This document shows positions 55,265 through 64,000 of a stretch of 64,000 bases of DNA, piece by piece. Where the stretch lies: NCBI GenBank assembly GCA_032622095.1, contig CP136067.1, positions 193,524,052 to 193,588,051 of the forward strand, given 5' to 3'. The translations under genes were made by a program, and so were the position numbers. Position 1 is the first letter of the stretch; every line of letters starts with the position of its first letter. The notes under the pieces are model-generated. The model did not search any database. It had not been told where the DNA came from and was given only the letters and a program-made list of their open reading frames with translations. The DNA is from Siphonodentalium dalli. Its lineage: Eukaryota > Mollusca > Scaphopoda > Gadilida > Siphonodentaliidae.

Positions 55265-55328
55265 GGAGGTCAAGTGACCAATTTTGAATGGGCATTTCCA
55301 TGCAAATCTCCGCAGCAAAAGTTACAGA
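55265..55328 (+). repeat. Perfect inverted repeat, left member
   Basis: GGAGGTCAAGTGACCAATTT followed by TGAATGGGCATTTCCATGCA AATCTCC is the exact inverse of 60018-60065 over 47 bp. The match then continues as CTCC.CAG.AAAAGTTA with two differences. Confidence 0.85.
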
Positions 55329-55534
55329 GCTGCAAATATTTCTTGGTGTGACTTTGTGCGGTATTGAAAACAATATCTGGCGGGTCGGTTTAGAATTTGT
55401 TCCATTAGAAAGTTGATGTATTTTTTATTTTTTTATTGATTGTTCCAAAGTAGGTCAAGTGTTGTAAATCCAGAAAAAAATTATCAAAAATAAATTTATA
55501 GCAAAACTTGCCTATTTACCAAGCCCATCCGCCA

Positions 55535-55930
55535 GTTGAATGAACTGGCGGCTTACAGTCAAGTGATACCCGAGTCAAGTGATACCATACAAAGTGATAC
55601 CCAAATCGGTCAACTGATACCCAAGATGGCCAAGTCATCTGATACCTTTTTGAGTCAAATGGTACCTTTTATCAAAAATTTTGATTTAGATACATTTGAC
55701 GCAAAAAAAGACCTGAACCAATGACACAGCAATTTTGGGTATCACTTGACCAATTAGAGTATCACTTTGCAAACAAAAACATGTTACTCACAGTTTTCCC
55801 GGCTGTCGCAGAACACGCGATCTGCAGTTCAGGTGAAAAGAAGGTATCAGTTTACTCGAGATTAGGTATCACTTGACCTTTTTTTTCCGAGAGTATCAGT
55901 TGGTTTGGGTATCACTTGTCCTGCACCCAA
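55535..55930 (+). repeat. GTGATACC / GGTATCAC array, short copy
   Basis: The left half has CAAGTGATACC-type strings pointing one way (55558-55690, e.g. GAGTCAAGTGATACCATACA AAGTGATACCC). The right half has GGTATCACTTG pointing the other way (55735-55925). It ends with a block, GGTATCACTTGACC ... CCGAGAGTATCAGTTGG ... CTGCACCCA, that recurs at 59879-59942 in direct orientation. Confidence 0.7.
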
Positions 55931-56832
55931 TATGGTGAACCAAATAACACTGACAATTCGTTAATTAGTTCAGTTGGTATTTTACCAGTTTCTCGAAACG
56001 TCGACCAAATTACCAAAACTATTTATTAAGCAAAAAGCAGCAAACGGTTTTACACTTTTATTTATTATACAACTTTGACGCCCGTCATCAATTACTAACT
56101 ATAAAGTATCACCGATTAGAATCTCGAACACTGCTTTCTTATAGTTATATTTAGTTATAAATAGTTCAAGTGGCTTTTAGAATTCTAACTTTTATGCCAG
56201 GCATCAATTACTAAATTAGAGTATCACTTCGTGTGTTTGCTTCAACATCTAATTGTCATATTTACAGGAATTTTGAAGTAATGCGTTAATTTTTATAATT
56301 AAATTATGATATATTTTTTACGATATGTACCCTATGAAAGTCGAACAAGAACTAAACGCTTGTTATCAGATAATATTTCCAGCGCGAAAAATCGATGCGA
56401 CTCCGCGTCAGCGATTGGATGCTTTTGGATATGCGCAGAATGTGACAGCTACAAACCACGCCCAAATGTGTTAACGCCGCCCATCATGAAAATGTCCGGG
56501 AATGATCTACACTTGCGTCAGTTAATTTTTCGAATGATTGTTACATGCATACAACGTCGATTAATATTAAAATTATTCTTATAGTTTGAGGACAATTTAA
56601 AATTGAAATCCATCGATCTATTTTTTTTAATTTTTGGATTGGGAACTTAAATTATTGGAATCCTTTATATAACTTAATGAAGAAACATCCTCTATCGATC
56701 ATGCACATAAAAATTATCAAGATCCTTCATATGTAATTTTAATGCGTACAAATATTCATGGTTATCACTTTGTACCGTTATATATTTATTCATTTAGAGA
56801 ATTGTCCAAATGTGTTTTGGTATATGCTCAGA
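55931..56832. other. Unassigned sequence
   Basis: No supported gene. A 92-codon plus-strand frame at 56306-56584 has no recognisable motif. Confidence 0.35.
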
Positions 56833-57112
56833 TGATTATAGAAGGAAATATTATAGTTCAAATATAACTGTAGTCAACGATTTTTAGAATTATGCACCCG
56901 AAAATAAAACGCATACACCGGTCTATATATTAAGTGTATTTTGGTGCGAAAACAGCCACGTGGCTTAAAAATATTTATTTTGTCATCTCATGTTCCATTT
57001 TTTTTGTCCTCTCGCCGGGGGGGGGGGGGGGGGTAGTAAATATTATCATAGAAGGAAATCTTGTAGTTCAAATATAACTAGTCAACGATTTTAAGAAATA
57101 AAACGCATATAA
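56833..57112 (+). repeat. Local direct duplication around a G17 tract
   Basis: ATAGAAGGAAATATTATAGT TCAAATATAACT .. GTCAACGATTTT ... AATAAAACGCATA at 56836-56915 recurs at 57048-57110 with minor loss. Between them lies a run of 17 Gs (57017-57033). Confidence 0.65.
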
Positions 57113-57618
57113 TAACATTATAAACGGAAAGACTTTCATTTCTCGATCTTGATCACCCATTTTGTATATGTACACTATTCTAAGGATGTGTTATATATAT
57201 TTGGGAAGAAATGAAGCATTGTGTAAACCGATCTTGTAACCTCAAAATAAACCCAATACCAACGAGCTGGTATTGGCCATATATATAGTAATCAGCACAC
57301 AAGTGATACAAAATGGTTAGCGTTTTACCAAAATATTACGGCTAATGAGAAACGCTCTTTATTACCGCCACACAGTGGGTGTACACTGGTGTAGATTTTT
57401 TCATATTGTGTGGTCGATCGATAATCCACTGGGCGTTTGTATTATTACGTGTGACCTAATATCTCAATAATCTGAGGCAAAAGTACGCCTGCTAAAGGCG
57501 AATTATAACAGTTGGGGCTATAACGCTCAATGAATACTGGAGGCTATAACAAACTGCGCAGCAGAATATCGCTGAATGGACGAGTATGAGATGAGCCTAA
57601 CTGCAATTGTGACTTTGT
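57113..57618. other. Unassigned sequence
   Basis: No gene. AAACGCTCTTTATT occurs near 57351. AATACCAACGAGCTGGTATT is a short hairpin near 57255. Confidence 0.4.
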
Positions 57619-57770
57619 TTAAAGGCCCACTTAATTTTCGAGTCATTCATTTTTGTATAGTATATACGGTTTTAATAACAATTTATGCCATAAAATTTGA
57701 ATAAAATACTATAATTCATCACCATTTCAAACGCAGAATACTTCTATCTCCTAGTTTGAAACACCTTTAA
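57619..57770 (+). mobile_element. TTAA MITE family 5, copy 2
   Basis: It starts TTAAAGGCCCACTTAATTTT CGAGTCA and ends AAACACCTTTAA, with TTAA at both ends. GGTTTTAATAACAATTTATG and ATTCATCACCATTT match the copy at 14669. Confidence 0.6.
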
Positions 57771-57824
57771 AATACCGCGTCGTATATCTAGCAATTAGCA
57801 ACCAACATGTCCTCTTCGGCTTTC

Positions 57825-58386
57825 CATAGATTTCAACGTAATTTGATACTTATGGGTATTTGTGTCCGGGAAGTGTTTTGGGTGTGACCCCGACCTGACC
57901 TTGACCTTTAAAACTGTCAACGCAAGGTAAATTTGGGTAAAACGGACAAATTTCGACGAAATTTGATACCTAGGGATACTTTTGTCCGGGGAGAGTTTGA
58001 ACAGGTCAAATCGTGAACTCGGCGTGACCTTGACCTTCACTGTGGTCAATCAAAGGTCAAATCGGATAAAACGGATGGATTTCGACGAAATTTGATACCT
58101 ATGGGTACTTTTGTCGGGGGAGTGTTTTGGACGGGTCAAATCATGACTCCGACCTTACCTTGACCTTCAAAATTGTTCATTAAAGGTCAAGTGGTGTAAA
58201 ACGGACGGATTTCGACGAAATTTGATACCTAGGGGTACGTTTCTCCGGATGGGGGTGTTTTGGACGGGTCAAATCATGCCCCTGACCTGACCTTGACTTT
58301 CGAAATAGTCAATTGAAGGTCAAATCGCGTCTTTCACCAGAAATCAGATGGGAAACAGGCCGGGCGAAGTCGGGCCCATCAGCTTG
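57825..58386 (+). mobile_element. Helitron-like element, decayed copy 4 (5'-truncated)
   Basis: It contains four successive blocks of TTTCGACGAAATTTGATACC, 'TACTTTTGTCCGGG', 'TTTTGGACGGGTCAAATC' and TGACCTTGACCTTC, as in copies 1-3. The 3' end retains the hairpin CCGGGCGAAGTCGGG, but CTAG is changed to CTTG (58383-58386) before T. The 5' TC end and TCTGTCTG leader are missing. Confidence 0.65.
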
Positions 58387-58776
58387 TGTAATAAAGAAGA
58401 CAGTTTGAAGAAAGTAATGTATGACACGAGAAACGGGAAAACTTGAAATATGGAAGTATGCAAATTTCCCACATAAAATTTGAAAGCTATTTTATAGAAT
58501 AATTGCATTATAATTTATATTTATGGCTAATAATATGATATTGGTGGCGTTACCATTTCTGACTATGGTTTTCTTGTGTGTAAGTGTTCTACTGGATCCA
58601 TGTTTTCCACATCTCTTGACTTATTGAACCGGGATGCATACTACATGCATGCATATAGGGTGAATGAGAAGGTCTGTCGATCTTTACGATCACCCTGGGA
58701 GCCCATCCTGGTCTAGTTCGTATATCTGTCGACCTGCATGTTGTCATCGACCATCCCTTGTACTAAAGCCATGCAC
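58387..58776. other. Unassigned sequence
   Basis: No gene or repeat is recognised. Confidence 0.35.
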
Positions 58777-58930
58777 TTGGCGGTTTGCGCTCCAAAATAC
58801 ACTTGTAATAATGTATTCGCCTTTGAAGTTTTCCCGGCATCGAAATTTATATATAGATGATAAATACTTAAACGATACTTTCTACTAGTACGAACATTAT
58901 ATGTTCCAGAAAGACGCGTTGGTGTCATAA
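58777..58930. repeat. Dispersed fragment GGTTTGCGCTCC, copy 2
   Basis: GGCGGTTTGCGCTCCAAAAT, TTTGAAGTTTTCCCGG and TTTCTACTAGTACGAAC match 53541-53660. It directly precedes the GTGATACC array. Confidence 0.5.
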
Positions 58931-59945
58931 AACAAGTGATACTTAATTCCGAGTTAAATGTTATATACCGGAACAAGTGATACCCAATTCCGAGTTCAGT
59001 GATACCTGAGACAAGTGATACCCAGTTCCGAGTTCAGTGATACCTGAGACAAGTGATACCTAATTCCGAGTTCAGTGATACCCGAGACAAGTGATACCTA
59101 ATTCCGAGTTCAGTGATACCTGAGACAAGTGATACTTAATTCCGAGTTAAATGCTACCCGGGACAAGTGATACCAAATTCCGAGTTCAGTGATACCCGAG
59201 ACAAGTGATACCTAATTCCGAGTTCAGTGATACCTGAGACAAGTGATACTTAATTCCGAGTTAAATGCTATATACCGGAACAAGTGATACCCAATTCCGA
59301 GTTCAGTTATACCCGAGACAAGTGATACCTAATTCCGAGAGTTCAGTGATACCCGAGACAAGTGATACTTAATTCCGAGTTAAATGCTATATACCGGAAC
59401 AAGTGATACCCAATTCCGAGTTCAGTGATACCTGAGACAAGTGATACCTAATTCCGAGTTCAGTTATACCCGAGACAAGTGATACCCAATTCCGAGTTCA
59501 GTGATACCTGAGACAAGTGATACCCAATTCCGAGTTCAGTTATACCCGAGACAAGTGATACCTAATTCCGAGAGTTCAGTTATACCCGAGACAAGTGATA
59601 CCCAATTCCGAGTTCAGTGATACCTGAGACAAGTGATACCTAATTCCGCGAGTTCAGTGATACCCGAGACAAGAGATAGTGACACCGAGACAAGTGATAC
59701 CTAATTCCGAGTCCAGTTCTATGAAAATGACACCCGAGACAAGTGATACCTAATTCCGAGTCCAGTTCTATAAAAATTTGACAAGAGAAATTATAATTGC
59801 ACTAAAATAATAAAAGGTATCATTTGTCTCAGAAAAGTATTAGTTGACTCGAAAAGAAGGTACCAGTTGACTCGAGATTAGGTATCACTTGACTTTTTTC
59901 CGAGAGTATCAGTTGGTTTGAGTATCACTTGACCTGCACCCAGTT
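58931..59945 (+). repeat. GTGATACC minisatellite, long copy
   Basis: The unit is about 38 bp: GAGACAAGTGATACCTAATT followed by CCGAGTTCAGTGATACCC, so GTGATACC appears twice per unit. There are roughly 20 units from 58940 to 59765 with 2-bp and longer indels (AGAGTTCAG, ATGCTATATACCGGAAC). After a short AT-rich break the orientation flips to GGTATCA(C/T)TTG (59815-59935), closing with the CTGCACCCA block shared with 55864-55929. Confidence 0.85.
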
Positions 59946-60000
59946 GAATGTTATGTATGTTTAATCATATGGCTTATTTAGTTCCCAGACAACTGCTTCA

Positions 60001-60065
60001 TATATAACTTTTTCTGGGGAGATTTGCATGGAAATGCCCATTCAAAATTGGTCACTTGACCTCCT
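60001..60065 (-). repeat. Perfect inverted repeat, right member
   Basis: Inverse of 55265-55328. The boundary GACCTCC at 60065 is followed by TCCTCAACG, unrelated to the left flank beyond a GGAGG/CCTCC extension. Confidence 0.85.
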
Positions 60066-60739
60066 CCTCAACGAAAAAAAAGTGTTTGCTTCATAATTGA
60101 TTCGGAGATCGTATAGAATCATCTTGCTGATTATTCCGATTCTGTTTCCAATATGACCATCAGACAATTATGATAAAGTTGACAAATTGGCTTGATATAG
60201 CCTGATGTGGACACAGTCAATGAGTCAGTGACTTTAGTTGATTCATTTCAAGGTTGAAAATTAACTGAAATCCAATAGATGTGACAAATTACTCTTCACT
60301 ATATTATTTCAATGGAATGGATGTGGCTTGCAGTTGCAAAATGTATTTATTAGTCGTGACTTGTAAGTCCTATAGATGATTTCCGAAGTTTGCCGGAGTC
60401 GCAAATCGAGTACGCCCGTTGATTAATGGCGTTGCAATGTTAGTTTGTGTACATTGTGAATTTGATCGTGTCATATTCACACTAATCCCATTGCTACATG
60501 GATAAGAATCGTACGCATGCAGTCATGGCTGGAAAATTACGCCCTTCCGCATTACAGCGAAAAGTACAGTGACACGAGTCAGTTAGTTGATTCGATGCAG
60601 AAAAGGTTGTGCCGCATTAGTCATTACTTTGACTCATTTGGATGCATTGATAATCTCATGACATCAGTTCCGAATATTACCGGAACCATGAATCGAGTTC
60701 ACCCATTACACGTTGGTATATTGATAAGCGTGATCACTG
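60066..60739. other. Unassigned sequence with a diverged local duplication
   Basis: No gene is supported. TTCCGAAGTTTGCCGGAGTC GCAAATCGAGT (near 60381) resembles TTCCGAATATTACCGGAACC ATGAATCGAGT (near 60668). A 117-codon frame at 60517-60870 runs into the next hairpin element and has no motif. Confidence 0.4.
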
Positions 60740-60962
60740 AGTCGCGGCCGTATTGGACTATTCCAGCCTCGTTTTCAGAGATTCATCCACCCCGTTTCCG
60801 TGATTTTAGTCAAAGTTCTAGAGTAGCTTTTCCATATATAGAGCTTTTAAGACTTCCATATATGGAATAGCTACTCCAGAACCTTGTCATGTAGCACTAA
60901 AAGCACAGAACCGGACCTGATGGACCCAATTAATATGGCCGCGAGTTACTGACTGGGCGTAT
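60740..60962. mobile_element. Hairpin element, copy 2
   Basis: GTCGCGGCCGTATTGGACTA at the left and TAATATGGCCGCGAGTTACT at the right pair, with ATCCACCCCG / GGACCTGATGG, CCATATATAGAGC / TTCCATATATGG, and GTGATTTTAG / TAGCACTAAAAGCAC inward. Same order of blocks as 10327-10537; it lacks the multiplied left terminus. Confidence 0.55.
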
Positions 60963-60986
60963 TACGACCATGAATCCGTGATTGAC

Positions 60987-61446
60987 TTAAAGGTACTCAA
61001 TCCGATTCGACAGTTCCCATATCATCAGATTCCAACAACAATAACAACAACAACATTTTTGGAAATGCCGCTTCAGTTATCAGAATCGATTAATTGCCCA
61101 AAAATAATGCTAACCACAGTCAACTATAGTATAAAACTTCCCAAAACCTGTTTATCAGCATTTTGTTCAACGAAAATTTTCCGGTTTATCAAATATCTGA
61201 CACAAAACAGCCACTTGATTTTAGAGTTATCCATCTTCATCCGCAATTTGGTCCTAGACCGTCTTCTCGTCGACTTTTACTGGGCCGCTAAAAACATTGT
61301 TGGTGAAAAATAATAGATCTAAAAAAATTGATATCTGATCACTCTGAGCTTTGATGGGTGGGGTCATCGACTCGAATCAAATATTTTTTACCCCAAAGCC
61401 AAGGAAATAGTAATTTGCGAGCGTTAATTCGGATTATGCATCTTTA
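60987..61446 (-). mobile_element. TTAA MITE family 1, inverse full-length copy
   Basis: It starts TTAAAGGTACTCAATCCGAT, runs through the AACAACAACAACA tract, CGCTTCAGTTATCAGAATCG, TTAGAGTTATCCATC, TCTGATCACTCTGAGCTTTG and CGAGCGTTAATTCGG, and ends ATTATGCATCTTTA with the outer TTAA partly lost. Confidence 0.7.
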
Positions 61447-62048
61447 TGACTACATACTGTTGTTTTCACAGATGTATCAACACCGTGACTGATAACCTGC
61501 AACCTAGTTATTTCAGTTATGGGCGTAGTGGCGGTAGGCCGTAGCTTTTTAGTGGAAGTGCATGCAATCTCAGAAATCGGTCATGTGTTGACCTAAATAG
61601 TGTGCATATTGTGTGCGAGCAGCGTGGGTGGATATTCCTAGTGATAGATACATGTGTCTACACACAAAATAAGTAATTCGACAGTGATTCTGAATTTCCT
61701 TTACATATTTACATTTTCCTGGCTCCCTAACTAATAAATGTGAATTCAACTGCAAGAGTCCTTTCCCTTCTTCTCATCAGGAGAGTCTTTTCAGGTCTAA
61801 TGATACTAATTATACGTCCAACGAATCTGATTCATATGTTTGAGATTGGTCGTAATTATTATCATTAGACCTGAAAAACATAGTGATGCTTCCGGTATAA
61901 CCCGCCCTCCCAAGTCCAGTCGTCCGCTCCTAATAATTTTATCGACACTTTCGACACCGTGAATAATTAAACAATCGCACTGACCAAAACAACATCACGT
62001 TTATCAATCTCTGATCGTAGTAAAATTGTGGCTTTGTATGACCCACAA
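61447..62048. other. Unassigned sequence
   Basis: No gene. 'TCAGGTCTAATGATA' (61793) and 'ATCATTAGACCTGAA' (61861) are an inverted pair of about 15 bp enclosing 60 bp. Confidence 0.4.
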
Positions 62049-62440
62049 ATATGTGAGTAAAGGGGGATGTCCAATGACACTTGAGTCCACGACAAGGGGT
62101 ACATAAAATAAAAAACATCCATTACCCTGCAGGGAGCCCCACACATATATAGAAGCATGTAGAAGAGTGTCGTCTGCTCATGTTTGTCTGGGGCTCTGTA
62201 TGGGTGAAATTATAAAATTGTTAAAGAATACAAGAAAAAATTATTAAAATTGTAAAAAATTGTTAGGCCAATGCATTCTCTTATATATGCGAGGCGACCT
62301 ATGGTCGACTCGCATATATAAGAGAATGCATTGGCACAGGGTAAAAAAATCCAGACTTACGACTGGATTTGATATGGCGGGTCACATATGTGAGTAAAGG
62401 GGGATGCATACTGACACTTGAGTCCACGATAAGAGGTACC
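62049..62440. mobile_element. TGTGACCCGCC-type MITE (copy 3) bracketed by a 55-bp direct repeat
   Basis: The body has CATCCATTACCCTGCAGGGA, the CGTCTGCTCATGTTTGTCTG block, a complete palindromic core (62266-62335) and the right TIR GATATGGCGGGTCACA. The left TIR is lost or reduced to TGACCCAC (62039). ATATGTGAGTAAAGGGGGAT ... GACACTTGAGTCCACGA ... GGTAC occurs at 62049-62102 and again at 62386-62439. Confidence 0.6.
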
Positions 62441-63026
62441 ATGTCTTGTCCACCGGAAGCTGACATCAGCTAATGATAGGCAGAGCACCAGGCTGCTGTA
62501 TAGGCAGTTTTAGAATCAGTCAGAAAGTTGAAATAAAATAAGCAAGAAAGTCACACGTCCATTTGTGTATTGGGTACCGAGTTTACATATATATGGTACC
62601 TGAATTAAAGGTACACGTATTTATAGATAAGTTAAACATTTCCCAAATGTTATACTGGTGTTGTCCCATGCATCCATATACAGTAAACATTAGTAAATTT
62701 GGCGCAAGTAAGATATATATACTTATATATGCGTGATATATAAAGCACTAACAGATATTGGGTTCCAATCGAGTTGAATTTAAACGCTCTTAAATCCTGT
62801 AGTTGCATAATCGCGTGTGTGTGCTCATCAGTTGACGATCTGCATTATTTGCACTGGAAATCGGGTTTTGGTGGCGCCTTTGTATACGGACCAGTTCAAC
62901 CGCTGGGTTGATTGCAATAAATTTTTTTAGCTTATTTGTCCCTTCCAATAAAAGCCCTCAGTAATGTGTTCATTGTGTCATGTTATACCATTGGTTGTGC
63001 ATAGGGCATATATTCAGAAATAAAAA
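62441..63026. other. Unassigned sequence
   Basis: No gene or repeat is recognised. Confidence 0.35.
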
Positions 63027-63175
63027 ATATATACGGAGACTTCATCACCCATGCTCACTTGTGGTACGATATATACGGAGACTTACCTCCATCACCCATG
63101 CTGCTCACTTGTGGGGTATGATATATACGGAGACTTACCTTCATCACCCATGCTCACTTGTGGTATGATATATAA
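63027..63175 (+). repeat. Three-copy tandem repeat, about 50 bp
   Basis: ATATATACGGAGACTT(ACCT) ..CATCACCCATGCTCACTTGT GG(T)ATGATAT is repeated three times with small indels. Overlapping frames with repeating HPCSLVV-type peptides are by-products. Confidence 0.85.
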
Positions 63176-63779
63176 AAAAATAATTTTCGCCCGCCCAACC
63201 ATACTATTTTTCCTTCCGTTACTGGAAACGTCACTGTGTGTTACGACTATACATGTAGCTAGTCACAGTTGTAAAATTCATGTGGGGCCAAAAACATTAC
63301 TTCCCAAATATAACGACCACGATTATAATTACCACATGTATACAGCAATTCATGAATAATCGTGCGCAGTGAGATTTTTCACAATGCACTATCTACAATG
63401 TTCTAATTTTCTAACTCTCCAATGCCAAGATTTCACTTCACAAAACCATTGTTATGTAAACATTAATGTTATAATCGGAGTGAAATTGCTGATCAATGTC
63501 TAACAACTCCAATAAGATACTAAAGTTTGGAAAAATTCTTTACTTTAATCATTGGAAAAGGTCAAAGCATTGAGAAATATTCTAACAATATTTCGACTAA
63601 ATATTCAAACTTATTTCATGATTAGCATTGTTTGTAGACAAATAACTGCCACAGTTCTGTTTACATCACAATCGTTTCAATATGCGACAGTTTCTTATTG
63701 GAGAGCTTTCAATAACTGACCAGCAACACAGCTTATCTATTTTGGAGGTGTGGGGTATTAACCCATAGACCATTACCTA
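63176..63779. other. Unassigned sequence
   Basis: No gene. AAACCATTGTTATGTAAACA near 63442 also occurs near 18991 and, in part, inside TTAA MITE family 2. Confidence 0.35.
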
Positions 63780-63935
63780 AAAAAATGGGGTATGGATGCC
63801 CTCCGGGAATGGCCAAATTTGACCCCAAAGTGGTAAAATTGCCTCCAAGGAATGGCAACATATTGCCCCGAGGAGTGGCAACACTGCCCACAAGTGGTGG
63901 CAACACTGCTCCAAAAAAGGCAATTATCTACCTCT
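63780..63935 (+). repeat. Degenerate short tandem repeat (GTGGCAACACTGCC-like)
   Basis: AATGGCCAAATTTGACCCC, GTGGTAAAATTGCCTCC, AATGGCAACATATTGCCCC, GTGGCAACACTGCCCAC and GTGGCAACACTGCTCC follow each other with a 20-27-bp period. The window ends soon after. Confidence 0.6.
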
Positions 63936-64000
63936 TTTTGAGGGTAAGTTAATTGTCCTATCAGGGGGCGGGGCAGTCTACACCCGAAGGGGGGAGTAAT

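Noticed and set aside
60517-60870. 117-codon plus-strand ORF
   Set aside because: Its 3' part runs through the inverted hairpin element at 60740-60962 and its 5' part has a diverged duplicate, so it is repeat-derived.

Overview
The window looks like intergenic or intronic DNA from an animal nuclear genome. It is AT-rich by eye. Nothing in it resembles bacterial gene organisation, and I find no intron-exon gene structure I can defend, no tRNA, no rRNA and no CRISPR array. The only clear protein-coding ancestry is a decayed non-LTR retrotransposon (LINE) 3' end on the minus strand around 48.5-49.8 kb. The density of Helitrons, miniature inverted-repeat transposons (MITEs) and minisatellites suits a marine invertebrate such as a mollusc, but that assignment is inference.

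Layout: 0.6-2.0 kb, two head-to-tail Helitron-like elements with TC...CTAG termini. 2.2-4.8 kb, an hAT-like MITE, a Harbinger-like MITE with another hAT-like copy inside it, and a TGTGACCCGCC-ended MITE carrying a palindromic core that recurs across the window. 9.1-14.0 kb, several TTAA-flanked MITE families, including a head-to-tail array. 15.4-16.8 kb, a 1.36-kb palindrome ending in hairpins. 19.9-21.2 kb, a 36-bp/21-bp minisatellite. 21.3-21.7 kb, another palindrome. 22.2-22.7 kb, a CpG-bearing segment that is the best, still weak, candidate for a promoter and first exon. 24-29 kb, an inverted repeat pair enclosing a palindrome and a third Helitron. 30.7-31.2 kb, a second core-bearing MITE. 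35.0-40.7 kb, a tandem duplication in which one copy holds 44 monomers of a 77-bp satellite and the other holds a single unexpanded monomer. 40.8-41.6 kb, a TIR element with CACGGTG ends and a 5-bp target duplication (Transib/RAG-like ends). 45-52 kb, piggyBac-like MITEs, a foldback MITE, the LINE remnant and more palindromes. 55.3-60.1 kb, a region bounded by a perfect 47-bp inverted repeat that contains dense GTGATACC/GGTATCAC arrays. 61-64 kb, further MITEs and short tandem repeats.

I see no operon-like or pathway-like gene set. The organisation is layers of non-autonomous DNA transposons, rolling-circle elements and satellites inserted into one another. The most informative signals are insertion-junction relationships: empty sites, shared target sites, exact head-to-tail joins, and the same palindromic core inside elements with different ends. 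All repeat classifications rest on termini, target-site duplications and copies compared by eye within this window; no database search was run.
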